A DNA stretch of 64,000 nt from Arthrobacter terrae (GTDB taxonomy: Bacteria; Actinomycetota; Actinomycetes; Actinomycetales; Micrococcaceae). Under the pieces are notes generated by a model. It did not search any database, had not been told where the DNA came from, and saw nothing but the letters and a program-made list of their open reading frames with translations. A program made the position numbers and the translations under genes. The stretch spans positions 1 through 64,000 of the forward strand of contig NZ_JADNYM010000024.1 in the NCBI RefSeq assembly GCF_015708085.1. Reading direction: 5' to 3'. This document shows positions 1 through 8,241 of the stretch, in pieces (the stretch's first letter is position 1; each line of letters begins with the position of its first letter).

Positions 1-2
1 TG

Positions 3-254
3 GTCCACGCCGGGATCCTGGAAGTCACCATGGACGACGGGATCCCCTACCTGAGATACGGACCCAACGCCCGCCAACACCCGGGCCCACGCTTCTACCA
101 CCACACCACCACCGGCCTAAACACCGGAGCTGGCACCGCCTTGGGCGAAGAAACGACAGCCCGCTACGCCGGGAACCCCTGGATCCGCAACACCTACCAC
201 GACAACCTCAAAGACGCCCAAAACTTCGCCCGCACCATCATCACCGGCGCCTAA
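3..254 (+). CDS. C-terminal end of a protein cut by the window edge, possibly DUF222/HNH endonuclease type
   Basis: The reading frame is open from the first complete codon, so the 84 codons seen are the tail of a longer gene. The start of the visible part (VHAGILEVTMDDGIPYL) resembles the segment just after the HNH motif in DUF222 proteins, where a His-containing stretch precedes a 'W-x-x-x-x-x-DG-x-P' turn. The rest is rich in His, Asn and Thr and shows no catalytic motif. The family assignment is inference from this short segment; an unrelated protein is possible. Confidence 0.45.
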   Translation, partial: VHAGILEVTMDDGIPYLRYGPNARQHPGPRFYHHTTTGLNTGAGTALGEETTARYAGNPWIRNTYHDNLKDAQNFARTIITGA

Positions 255-405
255 ACCAGCAAGGACCTAGGCCACGAACCCTGAGCGTCTGCGGATGTGA
301 CAGCTACTTCCTGTGACAAATGACACCACCAATGCGGGAAGGACCACGCGGGTTACGACGCTTGCGAAGAAGAGAGTATTTGTCTCCCCTACAGAAAGCC
401 GTCCC

Positions 406-1053
406 ATGAGCATCGACACTACTGCCGCCGTCGTCAATCTTTCCGCTGAAGACGTCCACGCCGAACTGATCCTGGACACCGTCGCCGCCGATGCCCTCTT
501 CCTTCAAGCGCGCACGGCTAACACTTTCACGGACGAGCCGGTGACAGACGAGCAGATGCGGGCCATCTACGAGCTCACCAAAATGGGCCCGACGGCGATG
601 AACATCCAACCCCTGCGGATCACTTGGGTGCGTTCGGCGGAAGCCCGGAGCCGACTGGTTTCTTACATGGCCGGCAACAATGCCGCGAAAACCTCGACAG
701 CACCGATGGTCGCCATCCTGAGCGTGGATACTGACTGGCACGAGCACTTCCCGACTTTCTTCCCGCACGCCCCTGAGCGCAAGGCCATGTTCGACGATCA
801 AGAGACACTCCGGACCGTCATGGCGGGCAACAACGGGCATATGCAGGCTGCCTACTTCATCATGGCCGTACGGGCAGCGGGTCTGGCCGCGGGGCCGATG
901 GCCGGCTTCGACACCGACGCCATTGATGCGGACTTCCATGCCGGCACCAGTCGGAAAACCATCATGGTGGTCAATATCGGCAAACCGGGTGAGAATGCGT
1001 GGCTCGGACGTTTGCCGCGGCTGGACCACGAGCTGGCCACTGAGACCGTCTGA
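406..1053 (+). CDS. rutE: Nitroreductase-family malonic semialdehyde reductase, RutE-like
   Basis: A 215-residue flavin reductase. It matches the RutE subgroup along its length: an LFxxARTxNxFxxxPVxDE opening (about residues 31-50), the GPTAMN flavin-binding turn (61-66), a central HMQAAYFI helix, a GPMxGFD segment and a C-terminal RLPRL. RutE reduces malonic semialdehyde to 3-hydroxypropionate in pyrimidine catabolism; no other rut genes are nearby, so the substrate is inferred from subgroup similarity only. The frame is open upstream to 313, but residues before 406 do not look like the family, so the ATG at 406 was chosen although its ribosome site (AGAAAG) is weak. Confidence 0.82.
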   Translation: MSIDTTAAVVNLSAEDVHAELILDTVAADALFLQARTANTFTDEPVTDEQMRAIYELTKMGPTAMNIQPLRITWVRSAEARSRLVSYMAGNNAAKTSTAPMVAILSVDTDWHEHFPTFFPHAPERKAMFDDQETLRTVMAGNNGHMQAAYFIMAVRAAGLAAGPMAGFDTDAIDADFHAGTSRKTIMVVNIGKPGENAWLGRLPRLDHELATETV

Positions 1054-1291
1054 TCCAACGCCTTAGCCGCGGGCGTGCGCGGCAGCCCCAAGGAGTTGGT
1101 AGAATAGAGGAAATCGAGCAAACAGTCAGCCGGGACAATGAGCCCGCCGCGGAAGGTAACAGATGCAGGCCGTACGGCCGCGCAGCTCCCGCGCTCGAAC
1201 CAGCACCGATATAGCACCCAGAAGGTGCCCGCCGCGGCTTTCCCGCCCACGGCACCACGCAAGCTCGTCTTTGTAGGAGAAACAGCACCGG

Positions 1292-1921
1292 ATGACAGTC
1301 ATGGCAAGTGAAACGCAGAACGACCACCTCTTGAACCGTCGATACGATCCCAACATCGGCGCCGTGAACGAGCTCTGCGATTCCCTGCGGGACCTCAAGC
1401 CTGGCAGCGAGGTCTCCTACGTCGATCCGATCCATGACGTGGACGAGTGCCGGATCCTTAGTCTGCACTCCAACATCGGTTCGGCACACGATTCCGGCTT
1501 CATCACCGCCGGCGACGACGACGCAGCCGGGCGGCTGCTCGGTGTTCAGTGGCAGATCGGCCTCCGACCCGAATACATCATGCCCTGGAACGTGCACCCC
1601 TGGTTTACCCCCGGTGAGTCCAATGGAAAACTGACGCCCGATCAGATCTCTGCCGGCCTTAAGCCCCTGCTGAAGCTCCTGGCTCTAGTCCCCCGTGCAT
1701 CGGCGATCGTGGCCCATGGGACCGAGGCCAACCGGCTTGCCGGGTTGCTGTTGAAGACCCAGAACCCGTTGATCTGGCGGCGCGGACTCAAAACCTACAA
1801 GGTCCGCTCCCTCAGCGGCCGCTCCTTCGGTGGCTCTGCCACCAAGCAGGTCGAATGGCTCGAGGAAATGCGGGTAGCCTACGCGGACGCCATGGCGCGG
1901 ACCGGACTCACCGTTAGGTAA
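1292..1921 (+). CDS. Uracil-DNA-glycosylase-like protein
   Basis: A 209-residue soluble protein. The segment IMPWNVHPWFTPGE (about residues 96-109) resembles the Asn-containing loop of uracil-DNA glycosylase superfamily members, and VAHGTEANRLAGLLL near 145-160 resembles the family's core strand and helix following it. The strongest classical motif (GxDPY) is only loosely represented by YVDPIHD (about 49-55), so catalytic competence is uncertain. AGGAG lies 11 bases before the ATG at 1292; an in-frame ATG at 1304 is an alternative. It is followed by a DNA ligase, which fits a repair role. Function is inferred. Confidence 0.6.
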   Translation: MTVMASETQNDHLLNRRYDPNIGAVNELCDSLRDLKPGSEVSYVDPIHDVDECRILSLHSNIGSAHDSGFITAGDDDAAGRLLGVQWQIGLRPEYIMPWNVHPWFTPGESNGKLTPDQISAGLKPLLKLLALVPRASAIVAHGTEANRLAGLLLKTQNPLIWRRGLKTYKVRSLSGRSFGGSATKQVEWLEEMRVAYADAMARTGLTVR

Positions 1922-1980
1922 CTGGAGTACATCGCGGAGTACCTCTACCCTCCGCCCGCCTGCTAAGGCAAGATCGGACT

Positions 1981-3033
1981 ATGGAACCATCCGCCGCCAC
2001 CCCCATTCAGCCCATGCTCGCAAAGGCGATCACCGAGGTCCCGGAGCCGGACAGCGTCCCTGGCGGCCTAAGTTATGAGCCAAAATGGGATGGCTTCCGC
2101 GGAATCGTCTACTTCGACGGCAGCAACGTGGAAATTGGCAGCCGCGGGTCCAAGATGCTCACCCGCTACTTCCCCGAACTGGCGGCGGCGTTCCTGCGGC
2201 TCTTACCGGAGCCGTGCGTGCTGGATGGCGAAATCGTGCTGCGCCGCGGAAATCCCGGCGCGGAGCACCTCGACTGGGAAGCGCTGTCACAGCGCATTCA
2301 CCCCGCTGCCAGCCGGGTGAATAAACTCGCCGAGGAGACTCCGGCAATCTTCATCGCCTTCGATCTCCTGGCCCACGGCTCCGACAGCCTCCTCCAGACG
2401 CCCTTCGGCGAGCGCCGTGCAGCCCTCGAGGCACTGGCCGGTAGTCTGGGCGATCCGATCCATCTCACCCGCAGCACCACGGACGTCGAGCTGGCGCGCC
2501 GCTGGCTGGTCGACTTCGAGGGCGCCGGGCTGGACGGCGTCGTCGCCAAGCCCCTCACCGCCGGCTACGCCCCAGGCAAACGTCTGATGCTCAAAACCAA
2601 GCACCACCGCACGGCGGACGTCGTGGTTCTGGGCTACCGGATCCACAAGAGCGGCAGCGGCGTCGGCTCGCTCCTGCTGGGGCTCTACAACGACGACGGC
2701 GAACTTAGCAACGTGGGCGGCGCGTCGGCGTTCAGCGATGCCCGGCGGCTCGAGCTGATTGACGAGCTCGCCCCGTTAGTCCTCCGGGACGACGACGGCG
2801 CCATAGTTAAGGGCGAAACGGACCGGAGCCGGTTCTCCGGCAGCAAGGATGTTTCCTATGTTCGGCTCCGACCAGAGCGGGTGGCCGAGGTGCGCTACGA
2901 CCAGATGGAGGGCGCCCGGTTCCGGCATACCGTGCAGTTTTTCCGCTGGCGTCCGGACCGGGCGGCGCGTTCGTGCACTTTTGAGCAGTTGGAGCGTCCC
3001 ATTGCCTATGATCTGAACCGGGTGCTCGTCTAG
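1981..3033 (+). CDS. ligC: ATP-dependent DNA ligase, LigC type
   Basis: A 350-residue minimal ATP-dependent ligase: nucleotidyltransferase domain (about 1-215) followed by an OB-fold domain (215-350), without the extra domains of LigB or LigD. Motif I is EPKWDGFR with adenylated Lys35; the SRG motif III region is at 54-56, LDGE at 81-84, motif IV LDGVVAK ends at Lys190 and motif V KTKHHR is at 205-210. LigC enzymes seal nicks in back-up end joining and base-excision repair of actinobacteria. The gene converges on the polymerase gene below, sharing a 4-base CTAG in which both stop codons overlap. The pair is a known LigC/Prim-PolC arrangement. Confidence 0.93.
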   Translation: MEPSAATPIQPMLAKAITEVPEPDSVPGGLSYEPKWDGFRGIVYFDGSNVEIGSRGSKMLTRYFPELAAAFLRLLPEPCVLDGEIVLRRGNPGAEHLDWEALSQRIHPAASRVNKLAEETPAIFIAFDLLAHGSDSLLQTPFGERRAALEALAGSLGDPIHLTRSTTDVELARRWLVDFEGAGLDGVVAKPLTAGYAPGKRLMLKTKHHRTADVVVLGYRIHKSGSGVGSLLLGLYNDDGELSNVGGASAFSDARRLELIDELAPLVLRDDDGAIVKGETDRSRFSGSKDVSYVRLRPERVAEVRYDQMEGARFRHTVQFFRWRPDRAARSCTFEQLERPIAYDLNRVLV

Positions 3034-4082
3034 GAAAGTTTTGCCCCGGCCTTGCCCGGCGCATCCGGCTTACGGGCCCGGCTGGGCTGGACCCGTGGAG
3101 GTTCCCCGGGCATTTTCGGATAGTCCGGCGGAAAGGGCAGCTCCCCCAGGCCGGCCGCAACATCCCGGTCCCACCAGCTGAGCAGGTCTGCAATACTGCC
3201 GGGATTGGCATGCATGTCAGCCCACGGGTCTGCGGCCTTTTTGAGTCTCGCCGGCACCGTGGCAATGGTGTAATTTCGTGGATTGGCCGTTTCCAGCTCG
3301 TCCCACTGCAGCGGGCAGGAGACCGGTGCATGCGCCAGCGCGCGCGGGCTGTACGCTCCGGCCATTGTTCGGTCGCGGTTTGCCTGGTTGAAATCAACGA
3401 AAATCCGCTGCCCTCGCTCCTCTTTCCACCAGGCCGTTGTCACCTTCCCGGGCATCCGCCGCTCCAATTCCCGGGCCGCCGCGATCACTGCGTGGCGTAC
3501 TTCAAGGAATTCGTGGACCGGTTCGATCGGTGCAAAGATGTGCAATCCGCGGTTTCCGGAGGTTTTGACATACGCCGTAAGCCCCGCTTCCGCCAACACG
3601 GATTTCAGCTCCAAGGCAACGGGAACCGCGTCATCAAAGTCAGTGCCAGGCTGCGGATCCAAGTCAATCCGCAGCTCGTCCGGATTGTTCGAATTCTCCG
3701 CGCGCGAGGCCCACGGGTGGAACACCACGGTATTCATCTGCACCGCCCACACTGCCGCGGCGGGTTCATCAATCACTAACTGTGGATGGGACCGGGCACT
3801 GGGATAGATCACCATCACTGAGCGCACAAACTCCGGCGCGCCTTTGGGCGGGTTCTTGGAAAAGAACTGCTCCCCGTCGATCCCTTCCGGAAAGCGCTGG
3901 AGTGACACCGGCCTGTCCCCGTTCGCCGCAACGAACGCCTCTCCCACCGCCACTACATAGTTCGCCAGGTCCAGCTTGGAAATACCGGGCTCCGGCCACA
4001 GAATCCGCTGCGGATTGGAGATCCGCACCTCGCGTTCGCCGTGCGGTCCACCAACGGGAAGAATGACTGCTTCGCTTGCCAT
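3030..4082 (-). CDS. LigD-like primase-polymerase (Prim-PolC family)
   Basis: A 350-residue protein equivalent to the polymerase domain of LigD, here as a separate gene. The catalytic carboxylates are in RIDLDP (Asp140 and Asp142), followed by KTSGNRGLHIFAPI with the catalytic His (about 168-181) and later IFVDFNQANRD containing the third acidic residue. Family members add ribonucleotides or fill gaps during end joining and excision repair and act with LigC. The last 40 residues are a Pro/Arg/Lys-rich tail of low complexity. No Ku gene is present in the window. Convergent with ligC. Confidence 0.9.
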   Translation of the reverse strand: MASEAVILPVGGPHGEREVRISNPQRILWPEPGISKLDLANYVVAVGEAFVAANGDRPVSLQRFPEGIDGEQFFSKNPPKGAPEFVRSVMVIYPSARSHPQLVIDEPAAAVWAVQMNTVVFHPWASRAENSNNPDELRIDLDPQPGTDFDDAVPVALELKSVLAEAGLTAYVKTSGNRGLHIFAPIEPVHEFLEVRHAVIAAARELERRMPGKVTTAWWKEERGQRIFVDFNQANRDRTMAGAYSPRALAHAPVSCPLQWDELETANPRNYTIATVPARLKKAADPWADMHANPGSIADLLSWWDRDVAAGLGELPFPPDYPKMPGEPPRVQPSRARKPDAPGKAGAKLS

Positions 4083-4282
4083 AGGACCAACCTACCCAGA
4101 GTGAGCCACCCCGAACAGACCCGCCGTGTGGCGAAGAGGCCGAGCCGGAGAACCGAAGTCCGCCGTCATTCTGGTCAGTGCTGCACGCCGCACAAAGGTT
4201 TTTCTGAAAGACTGGGCACTGCATCCTCCGGTTCTTGCGTACCGCTGGGGCACGCACGGCCCCAGCAAACAGGAGAAGTTTT

Positions 4283-4870
4283 ATGAGCACCCAGACCAGC
4301 AGCCCTTCGGCCGCAGCCGCACAAGCCCTCTTCCGCGTCGCCTTGGGCGGTGTGCTTGTTGCCCATGGGTCCCAAAAACTCTTCGGCTGGTTCGGCGGCA
4401 GCGGCATTGAAGGCACCAGCAAGGGGATGCATGCGATGGGCTTCCGCCCTGCCACGCCCAGCGCTGTGCTGGCCGGCCTAGGCGAAGCCGGTGCAGGTGT
4501 TGCCCTCGCCGTTGGCCTGGCGACTCCTGCCGCGGGTGCTGTCGCGGCCATCACCATGGGAGTCGCCGCCAGCGTCCACGCCCCCAACGGATTCTTCGCC
4601 ACAAACGGCGGATTTGAATATCCCGCGGTGCTCGGGCTCGCCGCCGCTTCCTTCAGCATCGGCGGCGCTGGCCGTGTTTCCCTTGATGCCGCAACCGGTC
4701 AGGTGTTCGACCGGCCATGGATGCGTCTGGCGGCCGTAGCTGCAATCCCCGCGGCTATCGGTGTACAGGTCTATCGTCGTCGTCAAGCCCTCGCAGCAGA
4801 CGCGACGGCAGTCCCGTCGGTGGCTCCTGTGGTGGAAAACCCGGCGGACCCGATCACGCCGGTTTCATAG
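4283..4870 (+). CDS. DoxX-family membrane protein
   Basis: A 195-residue protein with four hydrophobic helices. The first helix contains the family hallmark RVALGGVLVAHGSQKLFGWF (about residues 17-36), followed by a glycine-rich turn and a second helix LAGLGEAGAGVALAVGLATP. The C-terminal 30 residues after a YRRRQ positive cluster are probably cytoplasmic. DoxX proteins are poorly understood; some take part in redox stress responses. AGGAG is located 8 bases before ATG 4283, which decides the start over the upstream frame at 4235. Divergent from the polymerase gene; convergent with the DHFR-like gene. Confidence 0.85.
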   Translation: MSTQTSSPSAAAAQALFRVALGGVLVAHGSQKLFGWFGGSGIEGTSKGMHAMGFRPATPSAVLAGLGEAGAGVALAVGLATPAAGAVAAITMGVAASVHAPNGFFATNGGFEYPAVLGLAAASFSIGGAGRVSLDAATGQVFDRPWMRLAAVAAIPAAIGVQVYRRRQALAADATAVPSVAPVVENPADPITPVS

Positions 4871-4873
4871 CGG

Positions 4874-4911
4874 GATGCCGCACGGCAGCTCAGATGCCGC
4901 ACGGCAGCTCA
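4874..4911. repeat. Perfect 19-bp tandem duplication holding two small hairpins
   Basis: The 19-base unit starting GATGCCGCACGGCAGCTCA at 4874 is repeated exactly at 4893. Each copy contains the palindrome TGCCG-CA-CGGCA. The repeat fills the gap between two convergent genes, where it could act as a bidirectional transcription terminator, although no T-run follows. It may also be a simple slippage duplication. Confidence 0.75.
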
Positions 4912-4918
4912 TGGGGAA

Positions 4919-5482
4919 TCATCCCTCCAGCGTCCGGTAGCGAACGTAGACCACACCGTTGGCGAAACGGTGTTGGTCGATCAGCTCAAGCCGCAGAGCC
5001 ACGTCGCGCGGGAGAAACCGTGTGCCGCCTCCTACGACCCACGGCGTGATAAACCGCTGATACTCATCCACAAGGCCGGCACGGATCGCATGGCCGGCAA
5101 GTTCGGGACCGCCGACTGAAATATCAGCATCTGCCCTCGCTTTCAGGCGGCGGATCATTCCGGGGTCAAAGTTGGCCTCGATCCGTGTCCGGGCGCTGGA
5201 CACTGCGCCGAGCGTGGTGGAGAAGACCACCTTTTCGGCCGCACGCCACACCGCCGCAAAGTCCTGGACGAATAACGGCTGGTCCTGCAGATTCGGCACA
5301 GCCTCCCAGAACGTCATGATCTGATACATTTTTCGGCCCAACAAGTACGTGCCGATCGGGCGTTCCAGGTTGTTGATGAAGGTGTGCACCTCCTCGTCCG
5401 GCATGCTCCAGTCGAAGTTGCCGTCCCGGTCAGCGGTGTAGCCGTCGAGTGAGGTAATGCCCGAATAAATGAGTTTGGCCAT
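4919..5482 (-). CDS. Dihydrofolate-reductase-like (RibD C-terminal domain) protein
   Basis: A 187-residue single-domain protein of the RibD_C/DHFR-like family. Landmarks are SGITSLDGYTAD (about 5-16), GRKMYQIMTFWEAVP (about 48-62), and the second nucleotide-binding turn ISVGGPEL followed by a VVGGGTRFL loop near 145. Members reduce small folate-like or pyrimidine substrates; the true substrate of this stand-alone subgroup is unknown. AAAGGA four bases before the ATG at 5482 selects this start over one five codons upstream. Confidence 0.82.
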   Translation of the reverse strand: MAKLIYSGITSLDGYTADRDGNFDWSMPDEEVHTFINNLERPIGTYLLGRKMYQIMTFWEAVPNLQDQPLFVQDFAAVWRAAEKVVFSTTLGAVSSARTRIEANFDPGMIRRLKARADADISVGGPELAGHAIRAGLVDEYQRFITPWVVGGGTRFLPRDVALRLELIDQHRFANGVVYVRYRTLEG

Positions 5483-5500
5483 GACATCCTTTGCCATCCG

Positions 5501-5538
5501 CAGGAGTGAAGCAGGAGTGAAGCAGGAGCGAAGCAGGA
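5501..5538. repeat. 11-bp tandem repeat in a leader region
   Basis: CAGGAGTGAAG occurs at 5501 and 5512, a one-base variant CAGGAGCGAAG at 5523, and a partial copy follows at 5534. It sits between the glyoxalase gene and the start of the downstream DHFR-like gene, both on the minus strand. It is probably a slippage repeat; copy number may vary between strains. Confidence 0.75.
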
Positions 5539-5544
5539 AAGCCG

Positions 5545-5955
5545 TTATACCGCCGGCGCCTGAGATATCCGAACGGTGTTACCCGACGGGTCGCGGAATG
5601 CGCAGTCCCGCGGGCCCCAGGACTGGGCAATGGGCTCCTGCATGACCTCAGCTCCGGACGCCTGAGCCTTCTCGAAGGCCGCGTCCAAGTCATCTGTACG
5701 GAAGATGAGCATCGGCAGCACCCCCTTGGTGAGCAGCTCCTGAAGGGAGTCACCATCGGCCTGGGACCGGCCGGCATGCGGTTGGGAGATCACGATCTCC
5801 ACGTCCGGCTGACTGGAGCTGCCCAGAGTCACCCATCGGAAGCCACCGGAAGCGACGTCGTTACGCACCTCGAGGCCAAGTGCGTCCCGGTAAAAGGAGA
5901 TTGATTCGTCCACGTCATTGACGGTTATATTGCAGAACTGGAGAGAGATTGTCAT
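5545..5955 (-). CDS. VOC-superfamily (glyoxalase/bleomycin-resistance-like) protein
   Basis: A 136-residue protein with the two beta-alpha-beta-beta-beta modules of the vicinal oxygen chelate fold. The opening LQFCNITVNDVDESISFYRD (about 5-24) and the closing WGPRDCAFRDPSGNTVRIS are typical. Asp and His ligands are sparse, so it may be a binding or sequestering protein rather than an enzyme. The ATG at 5955 lies 10 bases after the AraC-type gene's stop, so the two are probably co-transcribed; AraC/glyoxalase pairs of this type are common in actinobacteria. Confidence 0.85.
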   Translation of the reverse strand: MTISLQFCNITVNDVDESISFYRDALGLEVRNDVASGGFRWVTLGSSSQPDVEIVISQPHAGRSQADGDSLQELLTKGVLPMLIFRTDDLDAAFEKAQASGAEVMQEPIAQSWGPRDCAFRDPSGNTVRISQAPAV

Positions 5956-5965
5956 GCGCCTAACA

Positions 5966-6433
5966 CTAGCCAGCGGCAGCCGGCGCCGCTTCTCCAATTC
6001 TGCTCGATTTGCTGCTGCCTGATTCGTTTCTGTCCACGGCACGCAGCGGGCGCGTGCGCACCTTGGCAACGCAGCCGGGCATCGCCATCACCGCGTGATG
6101 CTCCCGCAGGCGGTATGCGCTTGGCGGCTCACCGGTTACTTCGGCAAACCGCGAGCTGAAAGAACCCAGCGAGGTACAGCCAACGGCCATGCACGCCTCG
6201 GTCACGCTCATACCGGTCCGCAGCAGCGCCATCGCCCGCTCGATCCGCCTGGTCATCAGATAGCTGTAAGGCGTCTCGCCGTAGGCGGCGCGGAATTGGC
6301 GGGAGAAATGTGCCGGGGACATCAGCGCCCGACGGGCCATCGTGGGGACGTCCAGCGGGCGGGCAAACTCCCGGTCAATCAAATCCCGTGCCCGGCGCAA
6401 GTGCACCAGATTAGCCAGCTCCTGCGGTGTCAT
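5966..6433 (-). CDS. AraC-family transcriptional regulator
   Basis: A 155-residue protein consisting almost only of the AraC double helix-turn-helix (about residues 10-105: LDVPTMARRALMSPAHFSRQF for the first helix pair and MSVTEACMAVGCTSLGSFSSRF for the second, then a GEPPSAYR cap). There is no N-terminal sensing domain; the last 45 residues are a basic, Ser/Ala-rich tail. It sits directly before the VOC gene and probably controls that pair. Confidence 0.87.
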   Translation of the reverse strand: MTPQELANLVHLRRARDLIDREFARPLDVPTMARRALMSPAHFSRQFRAAYGETPYSYLMTRRIERAMALLRTGMSVTEACMAVGCTSLGSFSSRFAEVTGEPPSAYRLREHHAVMAMPGCVAKVRTRPLRAVDRNESGSSKSSRIGEAAPAAAG

Positions 6434-6490
6434 GGCATGAGGCTACACCTGCCAAGCGACACGTCTCAATGCGCGGCGCGCCGTCGGAAT

Positions 6491-8086
6491 TCAGGCAGCC
6501 CGTACGTCGATCTCCCCGGCTTCCGCGCCGTCGGCACCGAAAACAAGGTACCGGTTGGCAATTTTGTCGGTAAAGAAGCGGTCGTGGCTGACCGCCACCA
6601 CTGCGCCGGGAAAATGCAGCAGCGCCCGCTCCATCACCTGCGTGCTGGACAGATCCAGGTGGTTGGTGGGCTCATCCAGCAGCAGGACCGAGGCTCCGGA
6701 AAGCAGGCACTGCGCCATTGCCACCCGCGCCCGCTGACCGCCGGACAAATTACCGATCCGCTGCTTGAGGTCCGCCTCGGAGAACTGGAACATCGCCAGG
6801 AACCGGTGTACCGACTTCTTCGTCGCGGTCAGCGCCAGACTTTCCGGCAGCGCATTGACCGCATGGCTGACCGTGTCGTCGTCGTCGAGCTCCGCCAGCA
6901 CCTGGTTGTAGGAGACGAGCCCGGCACCCTTTGCCCACACTGCCTCGCCGGCGTCCGCCTGCTCCTCTCCCGTCAGGACGCGCAGCAGCGTGGTCTTACC
7001 GCTGCCGTTGGCACCGAGCACCACGATCCGGTTGCCCCGGCGGATCTCAAAACTGAGCCCGCTGAACAGGGTCTTCGCTCCATAGGCCTTGGTGAGCCCC
7101 TCCACCCGGCACAGCACGTCCCTAATATGCAAGCCGGCATAAATCCCGGTGATGATCTGGTCTACCGGGCGCGGCGCGCGGGCTTTCTTGATTTTCGCCA
7201 GCTGATTCCCCAAGCCCTTGCTGGCGGCCTTCGCGGCTTCCCGTCGGTCAGAGATTCCCTCCGCTTCGAATGCCAACAGCTCCGATTCGTGCACAAACTG
7301 GCTTTCCAAGGACTTGAGCCGGAACTGCTTGGCGATGACATACTCGCCGAAATTTCCCGGGTACTCATGCAGATGGTAGTTCTCCACCTCGATAATCCGG
7401 GTAACGACGGCGTCCAAAAACTTCCGGTCATGCGAGACGACGATCGCCGCGCCCTTGAAGGTCCGGAACCAGGCTTCCAGCCATTCGACGCCGGCCACGT
7501 CCAGGAAGTTGGTGGGCTCATCCAGGAGCAGGACGTCCGGGCCCTCCAACAGAATCTTCGCCAGGGCCGCCCGGTTACGCCAACCGCCGGAAAGCTTGTC
7601 TATCGGGCAGATGCGATGCGCCTGATCGAAGCCGAGTGTGGTCAGGACGGTGTCAATGTTGCGTTGGTAGTCCCAGCCGTCCAGGCGGTCCATATGGTCA
7701 AACAGCTCCGCCTGGCGCCGGATCAGCCGGTCAAGTTCTTTGCTGCTGATTGAGTCCGAGGAGATGGCCGCGTCGATTTGCGCCAATTCGGCTTCAATTT
7801 CTTTAATGTGGACGAACAATCCGTCCAACACCTCAGCGATGGTATCTTCGCCGTTCAGCTCCGAAAATTGGGAGAAGTACCCCACCTTGGTGCCCAGCTC
7901 CAGCGTCACCGTCCCGGCATCCGGTGCCACCTGGCCCAAAACGAGCTTCAGAATGGTCGACTTGCCGGAGCCGTTCTTACCGATCAGCCCCACGCGGTCC
8001 CCCGGTTCCAGGCGGAAAAACGCCTCCCGCAGAATCTGGGTCTTGTCGAACCGCACGCTGATATCCTGCAGCCGGATCAGGCTCAT
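6491..8086 (-). CDS. ABC-F family ATPase (ribosome-associated or antibiotic-resistance type)
   Basis: A 531-residue protein with two ABC domains and no membrane segment. First Walker A GKNGSGKST (about 36-44), signature LSGGWRNRAAL and Walker B LLLDEPTNFLD; second Walker A GANGSGKTT, signature LSGGQRARVAM and Walker B LLLDEPTNHLD. The linker between the domains (about 250-310) is charged and helical, as in the P-site tRNA interaction motif. ABC-F proteins act on the ribosome in translation control or ribosome protection; the subgroup cannot be decided from sequence reading. Divergent from the aldo/keto reductase. Confidence 0.92.
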   Translation of the reverse strand: MSLIRLQDISVRFDKTQILREAFFRLEPGDRVGLIGKNGSGKSTILKLVLGQVAPDAGTVTLELGTKVGYFSQFSELNGEDTIAEVLDGLFVHIKEIEAELAQIDAAISSDSISSKELDRLIRRQAELFDHMDRLDGWDYQRNIDTVLTTLGFDQAHRICPIDKLSGGWRNRAALAKILLEGPDVLLLDEPTNFLDVAGVEWLEAWFRTFKGAAIVVSHDRKFLDAVVTRIIEVENYHLHEYPGNFGEYVIAKQFRLKSLESQFVHESELLAFEAEGISDRREAAKAASKGLGNQLAKIKKARAPRPVDQIITGIYAGLHIRDVLCRVEGLTKAYGAKTLFSGLSFEIRRGNRIVVLGANGSGKTTLLRVLTGEEQADAGEAVWAKGAGLVSYNQVLAELDDDDTVSHAVNALPESLALTATKKSVHRFLAMFQFSEADLKQRIGNLSGGQRARVAMAQCLLSGASVLLLDEPTNHLDLSSTQVMERALLHFPGAVVAVSHDRFFTDKIANRYLVFGADGAEAGEIDVRAA

Positions 8087-8241
8087 TGATGCTGTCCTAT
8101 CGAAGGGGTTGGGCCCGGCGGTTGTCGGTTAGACTCTTTGGTCCGTTAGGCAGTATGTATTCTACCGGGCTGCCGCCTTCCCATGGGGTTACGGCCCGCG
8201 TGGCGAAACCGTCCGCCGACCAGAGGCGTAGAGTGAAAAAC

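Noticed and set aside
6095-7753. 552-codon plus-strand open frame across the AraC and ABC-F genes
   Set aside because: It is antisense to clear ABC-F motifs; its His/Gln/Arg-rich product has no family features. Long mirror frames are common in GC-rich DNA.
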